Program-made: the position numbers and the translations under genes
Notes under the pieces: model-generated
What the model was told of the DNA's origin: nothing
Database searches by the model: none
Seen by the model: the letters and a program-made list of their open reading frames with translations, nothing else
In this document: positions 17,266 to 25,201 of the stretch, one piece after another
How positions within the stretch are numbered: position 1 is the first letter of the stretch
How the letters are laid out: every line of letters begins with the position of its first letter
DNA from: Prevotella sp.
Lineage (GTDB): Bacteria > Bacteroidota > Bacteroidia > Bacteroidales > Bacteroidaceae
Reading direction: 5' to 3'
Length of the DNA: 60,047 bases
NCBI GenBank assembly: GCA_017556145.1
Contig: JAFZCU010000171.1
Span: 1-60,047, forward strand

Positions 17266-17388
17266 ATGAAGCATTTTACCCCCGAAGAATTCAAGCCCAG
17301 CGCCTTGTCTTTAGAGATTATCCGCCAGATAGCCTACAGCTATCGCCCAGTGTCCAACCCTCAGGTTTCCAACTATAGCCTGAACTAA
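17266..17388 (+). CDS. Small ORF, 40 residues, unknown function
   Basis: An ATG at 17266 opens a 40-residue frame starting M-K-H-F-T-P-E-E-F-K-P-S and ending S-N-Y-S-L-N. It fills most of the interval between the sigma-factor stem-loop and rpe, ending 17 bases before the rpe ATG. The composition is that of a soluble protein with an amphipathic middle (L-E-I-I-R-Q-I-A-Y-S-Y) and no signal or membrane segment. Codon use resembles the neighbouring genes. No standard -7 box is evident before it. It could be a real small protein cotranscribed with rpe and fmt. I do not recognise the family. Confidence 0.55.
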   Translation: MKHFTPEEFKPSALSLEIIRQIAYSYRPVSNPQVSNYSLN

Positions 17389-17405
17389 ATATCAATCAGA
17401 TTAAA

Positions 17406-18053
17406 ATGGCGCTCGTTTCTCCATCCTTGCTTGCAGCAGATTTCCTGCATCTCGACCACGATATCAACATGATCAATCAGAGTGATGCCGACTGGCTCCA
17501 CCTGGACATCATGGATGGGTCGTTTGTCCCCAATATCTCCTTTGGCTTCCCCGTGATTGAGGCGCTGGCTAAAGCCTGTCAGAAACCACTCGACGTACAC
17601 TATATGATCAACGCCCCTGAGCGTTATATCGCCCGAACAGCGAAGTTGGGCGCAATGATGATGAATGTGCATTACGAGGCCTGTGTCCATCTGCATCGCA
17701 CGATTCAGGAGATCCACGATGCTGGTATGAAAGCTGGGGTGACCTTGAATCCCTCAACACCTGTCTCTGTGCTGGAGGACATCCTCGGCGATGTAGAGAT
17801 GGTGCTGCTGATGAGTGTCAACCCGGGCTTCGGGGGACAGAAATTCATCGAAAACACCATCGACAAAGTGAAACGCCTGAAGCAGATGATTACCGACAAA
17901 GGACTGGGAACTCTGATTGAGGTGGACGGTGGTGTCCAGGCAGAGACAGCGCCTCGTTTGGTGGCTGCAGGTGTAGATGTCCTTGTCAGTGGCAGTTACA
18001 TCTTCAAGGCAGAAGATCCACTCGGAACCATCAAGCGTCTAAAAGCCCTGTAA
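17406..18053 (+). CDS. rpe: Ribulose-phosphate 3-epimerase
   Basis: The 215-residue protein has the normal family length. It interconverts ribulose 5-phosphate and xylulose 5-phosphate in the pentose phosphate pathway. The TIM-barrel signature residues are present: S-P-S-L-L-A-A-D-F near 5-13, the metal-site pair H-L-D-I-M-D-G near 36-42, V-H-Y near 80-82, M-S-V-N-P-G-F-G-G-Q near 139-148, and the second aspartate in E-V-D-G-G-V near 176-181. The stop codon directly abuts the fmt ATG with no gap, so the two are translationally coupled. Confidence 0.97.
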   Translation: MALVSPSLLAADFLHLDHDINMINQSDADWLHLDIMDGSFVPNISFGFPVIEALAKACQKPLDVHYMINAPERYIARTAKLGAMMMNVHYEACVHLHRTIQEIHDAGMKAGVTLNPSTPVSVLEDILGDVEMVLLMSVNPGFGGQKFIENTIDKVKRLKQMITDKGLGTLIEVDGGVQAETAPRLVAAGVDVLVSGSYIFKAEDPLGTIKRLKAL

Positions 18054-19019
18054 ATGAAGAAAGAAGATCTCAGAATCGTATTTATGGGTACCCCAGAGTT
18101 TGCAGTGGAGACGCTGCAGGCACTGGTGGAGCATCAATATAACGTGGTGGCTGTGGTGACGCAGCCCGACAAACCTGTGGGACGCCATGGCAGTGTGTTG
18201 CAGCCTTCTGCCGTCAAGCAGTATGCCCTCTCACAAGGCATTCCTGTGCTACAGCCCGAGAAAATGAAGGACCCTACGTTCGTAGAGGCCTTGCGCAGTT
18301 ATCAGGCCAACCTGCAGGTAGTCGTAGCGTTCAGGATGTTGCCGGAGGTGATTTGGGCCATGCCTGAGTATGGTACGTTCAATGTGCATGCAGCCCTCTT
18401 GCCTCAGTATCGTGGGGCGGCCCCTATCAACTGGGCTATCATCAATGGCGAGACCAGGACAGGTGTGACCACTTTCTTCCTCGACCACGATATCGATACA
18501 GGCCGCATCATCCTCCAAAAGCCTTTCGACATCCCTGACACGGCAGATGTAGAATATGTGTATGATGGACTGATGCATCTTGGGGCAGAGATCTGCATGG
18601 AGACCATCGAAGCCATCATTGCCTCTGATGGACATCCCAGGTCTATCCCTCAGGAAGATTTTCAGGGTGAGCTAAAAGCCGCTCCGAAGATTTTCAAGGA
18701 AACTTGCGAGATCAGCTGGCAACAGCCAGCCAAGCAAATCTACGATTTCATTCGTGGGCTCTCGCCCATTCCTGGAGCTTGGACGACGTTAGTTGCTTCT
18801 GATGGCAAAAAAACGGTATTGAAGATTTTCAAGTCCAGCAAGACTTCACGCAGTTCTTCTGCTGCCCCAGGCTCTATCCTTATTGAGGGGAAATCCCTAT
18901 ATGTAGCTTGTCTCAATGGTGAACTTCTTCAGCTTGATGAGCTCCAGCTTGCCGGCAAGAAGCGCATGTCTTCCAAGGATTTCCTCAATGGTAATCAGGC
19001 CATTGAGAAAATGAAGTAG
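18054..19019 (+). CDS. fmt: Methionyl-tRNA formyltransferase
   Basis: This 321-residue enzyme formylates Met-tRNA(fMet) using 10-formyltetrahydrofolate. F-M-G-T-P-E-F-A-V near 11-19 and V-H-A-A-L-L-P-Q-Y-R-G-A-A-P near 111-124 are the family's substrate and folate signatures. The C-terminal region from about 210 is the tRNA-binding OB-like domain. The start is fixed by the immediately preceding rpe stop. It ends 12 bases before the stop of the convergent chloride-channel gene, and no clear hairpin fits in that gap. Confidence 0.96.
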   Translation: MKKEDLRIVFMGTPEFAVETLQALVEHQYNVVAVVTQPDKPVGRHGSVLQPSAVKQYALSQGIPVLQPEKMKDPTFVEALRSYQANLQVVVAFRMLPEVIWAMPEYGTFNVHAALLPQYRGAAPINWAIINGETRTGVTTFFLDHDIDTGRIILQKPFDIPDTADVEYVYDGLMHLGAEICMETIEAIIASDGHPRSIPQEDFQGELKAAPKIFKETCEISWQQPAKQIYDFIRGLSPIPGAWTTLVASDGKKTVLKIFKSSKTSRSSSAAPGSILIEGKSLYVACLNGELLQLDELQLAGKKRMSSKDFLNGNQAIEKMK

Positions 19020-19031
19020 TGTTTGTTTTAA

Positions 19032-20837
19032 TTAATCTTCCGACATATCCGCAACCATCTTGCGATACATTGTATAAACCCGCTGGCGGGAGATATAGCC
19101 TAAGAGACGGGAATCCTTGTCAAGAACAGGGAGCCAATCGGCCCGTGTCCGATCGAATGTCCGCATGACCTTTTCCATGGAAGTAGACTCTGAGAGCGTC
19201 GCCTTAGGCTCCACCATCAACTGACTCGACTTGAAATGATGATACAGCTCCGTCCGGAACATGACATTCCGGATTTTCTTGATCTCGACCTCTCCTAAGA
19301 GGACCCCTGAAGGATCCAACACGGGCAAAACCGAAGAGTTGCTCCGGCTGATCTTTTGAACAATCTGTCCTAATTCCATGTCGGGCGTGACACTCAGGAA
19401 ATCCCGTTCAATGACCGAATCCAAATTCATCAACGTCAACACCGCATGGTCGGTATGATGGGTAATCAGCTTACCCTCCTTGGCCAGACGTGCACCATAG
19501 ATGCTATGCGGCTCGAAAATGATGATCGTGAGATAGGCACAGACCGATACAATCATCAGAGGCACGAGGAGACTATAGCCTCCCGTGAGTTCCGCAATCA
19601 GGAACATACCCGTCAAAGGGGCATGCATCACACCCGACATGACACCCGCCATGCCCATCAGGGCAAAGTTCTTCTCAGGAATATAGACCCCTATCTGATG
19701 GATGTTCCACAGGCGTGAGAACAGAAAGCCTGTAAAGCAGCCCACAAACAGGCTCGGTGCGAAGGTACCACCACAACCCCCTCCCCCATTCGTGGCAGAA
19801 GTGGCAATGACCTTCGTCAGCAATACCAAGGCGATATAGCCTAACAACAGACTGCCTTGGCCTGAGAAGAGTGAATTATTGAGAATCTGGTTCCAATCAG
19901 CCTCTGTCCGCCCATTGAGCAAGAGGTTGATGCTGCTATAGCCCTCGCCATAGAGAGAAGGAAACAAGAAAATCAACAGACTCAGGACGGTTCCTCCAAT
20001 AGCCAAACGAATATGCGGATGCTCCTTATAGCGTGCGAAGATTCCTTCGCAAAAACCCATCATCCGAATGAAATAGAGAGAGATGAGTCCACAGGAGATG
20101 CCTAAGAGCACACAGGCCGGAAGACGTTGTATCGACCACTCACTATCGAGGTGAAAGGTAAACAGAGCTGCATCGCCACTGAAAATATAAGTGAAGCAAG
20201 TGGCTGTCACACACGACACCAGAATGGGCAGGAGCGAGGACATGGTCATATCGATCATGAGCACTTCGAGGGTAAAGACCAATCCTGCAATAGGTGCCTT
20301 GAAGATGCCTGCGATGGCACCGGCCGCACCACAGCCCACAAGGGTCATGAGCATCTTCCGGTCTAAATGGAACATCTGTCCGAGATTAGAGCCAATGGCC
20401 GAACCTGTAAGGACAATCGGTGCCTCCGCTCCCACTGAACCACCAAAACCGATGGTAATGGCAGAGGCAATGACTGATGACCAAGTGTTATGGGACTTCA
20501 GACGGGACTTATTCGAGGAGATGGCATAGAGGATGCGTGTGATGCCATGGGAGATGTTGTCCTTGACGATATATCGGACGAAGAGCGAGGTTAGATAGAT
20601 ACCCACCACCGGATAGACCAGATAAAGCCAGTTGGCCCTCGACTTCTCGAAAGAACTAGTCAGGAGCATCACAATCTGATTGATAATCCAATGCAGGGAG
20701 AAGGCGGCCACAGCTGCAAAGAAGCCCACCAACAAAGCCAGGACCAGGATGAACATCCGGTCGCTGACATGTTCCACACGCCAGTCATGCAGGCGTTGGA
20801 GCCATTTCGGACCTCTATTGAAAACTGCTGCTTCCAC
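19032..20837 (-). CDS. ClC-type chloride channel/antiporter with CBS pair
   Basis: The 601-residue protein has an N-terminal ClC membrane domain (about 25-430) and two C-terminal CBS domains (about 455-595). Selectivity segments are visible: G-F-G-G-S-V-G-A-E-A-P near 130-140, where the glutamate corresponds to the gating/proton glutamate, and G-G-G-G-C-G-G-T-F-A-P near 351-361. Retention of the gating glutamate fits a Cl-/H+ exchanger or voltage-gated form. The CBS pair would sense nucleotides or ionic state. The best start is a GTG at 20837 abutting a 23-bp tandem repeat, and it is the last gene of the minus-strand run from the LysE gene. Confidence 0.92.
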   Translation of the reverse strand: MEAAVFNRGPKWLQRLHDWRVEHVSDRMFILVLALLVGFFAAVAAFSLHWIINQIVMLLTSSFEKSRANWLYLVYPVVGIYLTSLFVRYIVKDNISHGITRILYAISSNKSRLKSHNTWSSVIASAITIGFGGSVGAEAPIVLTGSAIGSNLGQMFHLDRKMLMTLVGCGAAGAIAGIFKAPIAGLVFTLEVLMIDMTMSSLLPILVSCVTATCFTYIFSGDAALFTFHLDSEWSIQRLPACVLLGISCGLISLYFIRMMGFCEGIFARYKEHPHIRLAIGGTVLSLLIFLFPSLYGEGYSSINLLLNGRTEADWNQILNNSLFSGQGSLLLGYIALVLLTKVIATSATNGGGGCGGTFAPSLFVGCFTGFLFSRLWNIHQIGVYIPEKNFALMGMAGVMSGVMHAPLTGMFLIAELTGGYSLLVPLMIVSVCAYLTIIIFEPHSIYGARLAKEGKLITHHTDHAVLTLMNLDSVIERDFLSVTPDMELGQIVQKISRSNSSVLPVLDPSGVLLGEVEIKKIRNVMFRTELYHHFKSSQLMVEPKATLSESTSMEKVMRTFDRTRADWLPVLDKDSRLLGYISRQRVYTMYRKMVADMSED

Positions 20838-20840
20838 TAC

Positions 20841-20895
20841 TCAACTCCTTACTCCTTCTCTCCTCAACTCCTTACTCCTTCTCTCCTCAACTCCT
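20841..20895. repeat. 23-bp purine/pyrimidine tandem repeat (2.4 copies)
   Basis: Two exact copies of a 23-bp unit (20841-20863, 20864-20886) and a nine-base partial third span the junction between the YrdC-type gene and the ClC gene. The repeat contains the YrdC stop codon. Internally the unit is built from heptamers of the type GGAGTTG, AGGAGAG and AAGGAGT (minus strand). Confidence 0.9.
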
Positions 20896-21468
20896 AATAA
20901 TTGTTACTTCACCGTCTCCTTTCAGTTTAATGATACTGGAAGGGGTATGGGGCTTATGCTCCTGACGACGGGACCAACAGACATAGTCGACCGCCTCCAG
21001 AATACGAGGGTCGATATCACAGTAGTTCTGTGCTGCCGGTTCACCACTGATATTCGCAGAGGTGGAGACAATCGCCTTCTGAAAACGATAGCAGAGTTCT
21101 TTGGAGAAAGACTCGTTGGTAATCCGGATACCAATACTCCCATCCTCGGCAATGAGGTTTTCTGCCAGATTGATGGCACCATCAAGAATAAGCGTCGTCG
21201 GCTTAGCCTCCGCAGCATTCAAACTATCAAGGAGTTGCCAGGCGACATCAGGGACGTTGCGGAAATAACGTTGGAGACGCGCATCACTGTCGACCAGACA
21301 AATGAGGGCCTTAGAGTCATCACGCTGCTTGATCTCGTAGACGCGTTTCACAGCTTCTACATTCGTGGCATCACAGCCAATGCCCCAGACAGTATCTGTA
21401 GGATAGAGGATCACACCACCCTTCCGCATCGTCTCAACTGCTTTTCTGATATCTTCTTCTCTTGTCAT
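20887..21468 (-). CDS. Threonylcarbamoyl-AMP synthase (YrdC/Sua5 family)
   Basis: From the ATG at 21468 the protein has 193 residues. It makes threonylcarbamoyl-AMP from threonine, bicarbonate and ATP, the first step to t6A37 in tRNA. G-G-V-I-L-Y-P-T-D-T-V-W-G-I near 17-30 and S-T-S-A-N-I-S-G-E-P near 135-144 are family signatures. A longer in-frame reading extends to 21927 but runs through the prfC coding region on the same strand in another frame, so the later start is clearly right. It starts 13 bases after the prfC stop, consistent with cotranscription. Confidence 0.93.
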   Translation of the reverse strand: MTREEDIRKAVETMRKGGVILYPTDTVWGIGCDATNVEAVKRVYEIKQRDDSKALICLVDSDARLQRYFRNVPDVAWQLLDSLNAAEAKPTTLILDGAINLAENLIAEDGSIGIRITNESFSKELCYRFQKAIVSTSANISGEPAAQNYCDIDPRILEAVDYVCWSRRQEHKPHTPSSIIKLKGDGEVTIIRS

Positions 21469-21481
21469 ATTACTCCGTGGA

Positions 21482-23071
21482 TTAGAATTCACTGGTGAAG
21501 TGGAACTTGATATGCTTGAAGTCTTCCTGGGCCATGGAGAGCACATAACCGGAATCGGCAAGGAAGACATCACGTCCCTCCTTGTCCTTGGCCATATACT
21601 GGTACTTACGCTTTTTGAAGTTCTCGAACTCAGCGTCATCATCGCTTTCAATCCAACAGGCCTTATAAAGATGAACCGGTTCCCAACGGCATTTCGCGTT
21701 GTATTCATTCTCCAGGCGATACTGGATGACTTCGAACTGCAACTGACCCACGGTTCCAATAATCTTACGGTTGTTGAACTGGTTGACGAACAGCTGTGCC
21801 ACGCCCTCGTCCATGAGTTGGTCAATGCCCTTCTGTAGCTGTTTGGAGCGCATCGGATCGTCGTTCTCAATGTATTTGAAAAGCTCTGGAGAGAAGGAAG
21901 GCAAACCCCGGAAATGGAGCTGTTCACCCTCAGTCAGGGTATCACCGATCTTAAAGATACCACCCGTGTCAGGCAGTCCCACGATATCACCCGGCCAGGC
22001 CTCATCGATGGTGGACTTGCGCTGCGCCATGAACTGCGTAGGCGAGGTGAAACGCATGGTCTTACCCTGTCGCACATGCAGATAAGGCTGGTTGCGCTGG
22101 AACTTACCACTGCAGACCTTGCAGAAAGCAATACAAGACCGATGGTTCGGATCGATATTCGCTGTAATCTTGAAGATAAAACCCGTAAACTTCTTCTCCT
22201 CAGGTTCCACCTCGCGCTCCTCGGCCTTGGTAGGACGAGGACTGGGGGCTATCTCCACGAAGCAGTTGAGGAGTTCCTGCACACCAAAGTTATTCAGGGC
22301 AGAGCCAAAGAACACCGGTGCCACCTCAGCAGAACGGTAGGTCTCCACGTCAAACTCAGGATAGACGCCATCCACCAGTTCGAGGTCCTCACGCAGTTTG
22401 GCTGCATTGTCCTCACCCACACGCTTATCAAGTTCTGTACTGTTGATATCAATCTCCACCTTGTCGGTCACACGCTGTTTATCAGGTGTAAAGAGGTCGA
22501 GTTTCTGTTCGTAGATGTTATACACACCCTTGAACTTCGCACCCTGGTTGATGGGCCAGGACAAAGGACGCACCTTGATTTCGAGTTCCTGTTCCAGTTC
22601 GTCAAGGAGGTCAAAGGGATCACGACCTTCACGGTCCATCTTATTGATAAAGATGATGACAGGCGTCTTGCGCATGCGACAGACCGTCATGAGTTTACGC
22701 GTCTGTGTCTCCACACCCTTGGCACCATCGACCACGATGATGGCAGAGTCGACCGCCGTCAGGGTTCGGAAGGTATCCTCGGCAAAGTCCTGGTGACCCG
22801 GGGTATCAAGGATATTGACCTTGTATTCGACGTCCTTACCCTCGGGCGTATAGTCGAACTCCATCACTGAGGTGGAAACCGAGATACCACGCTGTTTCTC
22901 AATGTCCATCCAATCGGAGGTGGCGGTCTTTTTGATTTTGTTGTTCTTGACAGCACCAGCCACCTGGATCTGTCCTCCAAAAAGGAGAAACTTTTCTGTT
23001 AATGTCGTTTTACCGGCATCAGGGTGCGAGATAATCGCAAATGTTCGTCTTCTGTTTATTTCTTCAATCAT
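21482..23071 (-). CDS. prfC: Peptide chain release factor 3
   Basis: This 529-residue translational GTPase recycles release factors RF1 and RF2 from the ribosome. GTP-binding motifs are in order: [10 protein letters not shown] near 16-25 (G1), D-T-P-G-H-Q-D-F near 89-96 (G3) and N-K-M-D near 143-146 (G4). Domain II and the RF3-specific C-terminal domain follow, and length matches the family. The start overlaps the stop region of rfbD by eight bases, indicating translational coupling. Confidence 0.97.
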   Translation of the reverse strand: MIEEINRRRTFAIISHPDAGKTTLTEKFLLFGGQIQVAGAVKNNKIKKTATSDWMDIEKQRGISVSTSVMEFDYTPEGKDVEYKVNILDTPGHQDFAEDTFRTLTAVDSAIIVVDGAKGVETQTRKLMTVCRMRKTPVIIFINKMDREGRDPFDLLDELEQELEIKVRPLSWPINQGAKFKGVYNIYEQKLDLFTPDKQRVTDKVEIDINSTELDKRVGEDNAAKLREDLELVDGVYPEFDVETYRSAEVAPVFFGSALNNFGVQELLNCFVEIAPSPRPTKAEEREVEPEEKKFTGFIFKITANIDPNHRSCIAFCKVCSGKFQRNQPYLHVRQGKTMRFTSPTQFMAQRKSTIDEAWPGDIVGLPDTGGIFKIGDTLTEGEQLHFRGLPSFSPELFKYIENDDPMRSKQLQKGIDQLMDEGVAQLFVNQFNNRKIIGTVGQLQFEVIQYRLENEYNAKCRWEPVHLYKACWIESDDDAEFENFKKRKYQYMAKDKEGRDVFLADSGYVLSMAQEDFKHIKFHFTSEF

Positions 23072-23930
23072 GTTGCACTACATTTAGTTTGTCCAAACAA
23101 ACTTCAAGACTTTCCTCCCAATAGGGGATTTCGAGACCGTAGGTTTGTTTGATTTTGGACTTGTCGAGGACAGAATAGTGGGGCCTATTGGCAGGAGTGG
23201 GATACTCCGAAGTGTGGAGGGGTCGCACATGACAGGTGGTGATGCCTGCAATCCGATGAATGGCTTTGGTGAAGTCATACCAGGAGATGACGCCCTCGTT
23301 GGAGAAGTGATAGACACCAGGAACTATCCCCTGTTCGATGACTGCAAAGATGGCTACTGCCAGGTCATGCGCATAGGTGGGCGTGCCTATCTGATCGAAA
23401 ATAACACCCAGTTCGGGCTTTTCCCTGCCCAATCGGATCATCGTCTTGACAAAGTTATTGCCAAAAATGGAATAGAGCCAGGCTGTCCGGATGATCATCG
23501 ACTGCTCACAGAACTTCTGCACATTCAGTTCCCCCACCAGTTTTGTCTTGCCATAAACACTGTTCGGACAGGTATCGGCATCCTCCGTATAAGGGGTATG
23601 CTGTGTACCGTCAAACACATAGTCGGTGGAAATCTGGATCATCCAACCCCCGCGCCTACCGATCGAAGCAGCCAGGTAGGCAGGGGCCTCGGCATTCAGT
23701 CGGGTACAGAGTTCCTCATTGTCTTCGGCCTTATCAACGGCTGTATAGGCAGCGCAGTTGACAATGCCGTCAATCTGATAATCCTCGATGAAGGTCTCAA
23801 TGGCCATCTGGTCGGTGATATCCAACTCAGCCACATCCGTATTAAAATAGGTATGCTGGGGGTAACTTTCCTCCAGCAACTGTATTTCATTTCCCAATTG
23901 GCCGTTACAACCTGCAATCAATATGTTCAT
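23064..23930 (-). CDS. rfbD: dTDP-4-dehydrorhamnose reductase
   Basis: The 288-residue SDR enzyme reduces dTDP-4-keto-L-rhamnose to dTDP-L-rhamnose using NAD(P)H. The cofactor loop is G-C-N-G-Q-L-G-N near 7-14, T-D-Y-V-F-D-G lies near 105-111, and the catalytic Y-x-x-x-K is in S-V-Y-G-K-T-K-L near 127-134. Although it serves cell-surface polysaccharide synthesis, it sits here among translation genes, away from the capsule cassette and without the other three rml genes. Confidence 0.94.
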   Translation of the reverse strand: MNILIAGCNGQLGNEIQLLEESYPQHTYFNTDVAELDITDQMAIETFIEDYQIDGIVNCAAYTAVDKAEDNEELCTRLNAEAPAYLAASIGRRGGWMIQISTDYVFDGTQHTPYTEDADTCPNSVYGKTKLVGELNVQKFCEQSMIIRTAWLYSIFGNNFVKTMIRLGREKPELGVIFDQIGTPTYAHDLAVAIFAVIEQGIVPGVYHFSNEGVISWYDFTKAIHRIAGITTCHVRPLHTSEYPTPANRPHYSVLDKSKIKQTYGLEIPYWEESLEVCLDKLNVVQHD

Positions 23931-23958
23931 AACTATTCTCTAATCACTATTCGCTAAT
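23931..23958. repeat. Heptamer tandem repeat at the DUF4924/rfbD junction
   Basis: Four degenerate heptamers (AACTATT, CTCTAAT, CACTATT, CGCTAAT) fill the 23-bp gap and the end of the upstream gene. On the minus strand they read as ATTAGCG, AATAGTG, ATTAGAG and AATAGTT, the same family as the repeats at 32079 and 58715. Confidence 0.8.
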
Positions 23959-24499
23959 CGAATTTAAGTCCTTCTTCCTTATCCTTTTTATAATAGTCAG
24001 AAAGCATGCCGATGAAGGTTGTGATTTCCTTGACTGCATGCTGGGTATCAGGGGAGATGTCTTTCTTCTGCAGGCGCAGGAGCATCACACCGTAGAGAGA
24101 ATTGAAACATGTTTCAATCTCATTCTCCTCCTTATTGGCACCTCTGTTCCGCAATTCCACAATATAGGGGAGCACCTTATAATATTCCGCACTATAGAAA
24201 GGGAACTTAGATGACTGAAGAAGCTGGTTATGCAGTTCAATGAGCATCTGCATCGTCACCTGATTGATCTGGAGGTGTCCTTTTTCGCGGCATCCCTCTT
24301 GGTTCATCATACGAATGAGATTCCCGAACCAGTCGAGTTCCTCTTCTTTCTGTTCGTCAGTATAGTCAAAGCGTGCAACCCACTCATCACGGATGCGGCG
24401 CAAGGAGCAGTCGAACGCCCTGATAGTATCCTCAACCTGCCACATATAAAGCAGGTATTCGGCAATATTCTTTTTTCTTAAGTCTTGTGATATATACAT
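23954..24499 (-). CDS. DUF4924-like protein, unknown function
   Basis: The 181-residue protein is soluble, helical and charged, with no signal peptide or membrane segment. It begins M-Y-I-S-Q-D-L-R-K-K-N-I-A-E-Y-L-L-Y-M-W-Q-V-E-D and has a long conserved-looking helix T-M-Q-M-L-I-E-L-H-N-Q-L-L near 107-119. The pattern fits DUF4924, a Bacteroidota family with no known function. The start lies three bases after the transporter stop, and a heptamer repeat covers the junction with rfbD. No catalytic motif can be recognised. Confidence 0.72.
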   Translation of the reverse strand: MYISQDLRKKNIAEYLLYMWQVEDTIRAFDCSLRRIRDEWVARFDYTDEQKEEELDWFGNLIRMMNQEGCREKGHLQINQVTMQMLIELHNQLLQSSKFPFYSAEYYKVLPYIVELRNRGANKEENEIETCFNSLYGVMLLRLQKKDISPDTQHAVKEITTFIGMLSDYYKKDKEEGLKFD

Positions 24500-24502
24500 C
24501 TA

Positions 24503-25165
24503 TTAGAACCTTAGCAAGTTTGTGGTAGTGCCGAGGAGCATGATGATGGATCCGATGACCACCGCACCGCCAATGATCTGGTTGATAATCCGGATGCCAT
24601 TGGTATCGAACTTCGTGCGAATCTGATCAACCAGCCAGGTGAGTCCCCACCACCAGAGCAAAGCCCCGCCCACAATACTGGCAAAGCCCACGAGCATCTC
24701 AAAGGGATGATTTGGCAACACAAAGGCAAACTGTGCGAAGGTGGCCAGGAAGAGGAAAATAATGAGGGGATTGGAAAAAGTGACCAAGAAAGCCGTCCAG
24801 GCATTATACCAGAGCGTACCCTTCTGTTGACCAGACTGGTGCATTTTCTTAGTGGGGTCCGTGCGATAGGTATAGAGTCCGAAACAGAGCAGCATGACAC
24901 TACCTGCTATCTGGAGATAGAACCGATTCTGGTCGTTGTTGATGAGATCCATCACAAACGACATACCGAAGCCCGCGAAGCCTGCGTAGATGATGTCACT
25001 GGCTGCTGCACCAAGGCCTGTGGCAAAGCCATACCAGCGTCCTTTGTTGAGGGTGCGTTGGACACAGAGGATGCCTACAGGTCCCATCGGGGCACTGGCA
25101 ATCACACCTATCATCATTCCCTTGAAGATGAAATCCAATATGTTTATCGGTACATGAAACGGCAT
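24503..25165 (-). CDS. LysE/RhtB-family transporter
   Basis: From the ATG at 25165 the protein has 220 residues with about six hydrophobic helices. The N-terminal segment I-G-V-I-A-S-A-P-M-G-P-V-G near 18-30 is the hallmark of the LysE/RhtB amino-acid exporter fold. Members export amino acids or related small molecules from the cytoplasm. A longer reading from 25186 would begin upstream of the predicted transcript start at about 25169, so I use 25165, which leaves almost no leader. It heads the minus-strand run LysE, DUF4924, rfbD, prfC, YrdC, ClC. The substrate is unknown. Confidence 0.85.
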   Translation of the reverse strand: MPFHVPINILDFIFKGMMIGVIASAPMGPVGILCVQRTLNKGRWYGFATGLGAAASDIIYAGFAGFGMSFVMDLINNDQNRFYLQIAGSVMLLCFGLYTYRTDPTKKMHQSGQQKGTLWYNAWTAFLVTFSNPLIIFLFLATFAQFAFVLPNHPFEMLVGFASIVGGALLWWWGLTWLVDQIRTKFDTNGIRIINQIIGGAVVIGSIIMLLGTTTNLLRF

Positions 25166-25173
25166 AGCGGCTG

Positions 25174-25181
25174 CAAAATTA
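25174..25181 (-). promoter_or_regulatory. -7 element for the LysE-headed operon
   Basis: TAATTTTG followed by CAG on the minus strand matches the Bacteroidota -7 box. No TTTG is found at the proper distance. Predicted initiation lies within about four bases of the ATG at 25165, implying a near-leaderless mRNA. Confidence 0.5.
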
Positions 25182-25201
25182 CACAAAAAATCTGAGACTA
25201 C

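Noticed and set aside
21469..21927. N-terminal extension of the YrdC-type gene
   Set aside because: The extra 153 codons overlap prfC on the same strand in another frame and are Ser/Arg-rich. The family start M-T-R-E-E-D at 21468 is correct.
23064..23930. Assignment of rfbD to the capsule operon
   Set aside because: It is about 7 kb away in another operon with translation genes, and rmlA, rmlB and rmlC are absent nearby.
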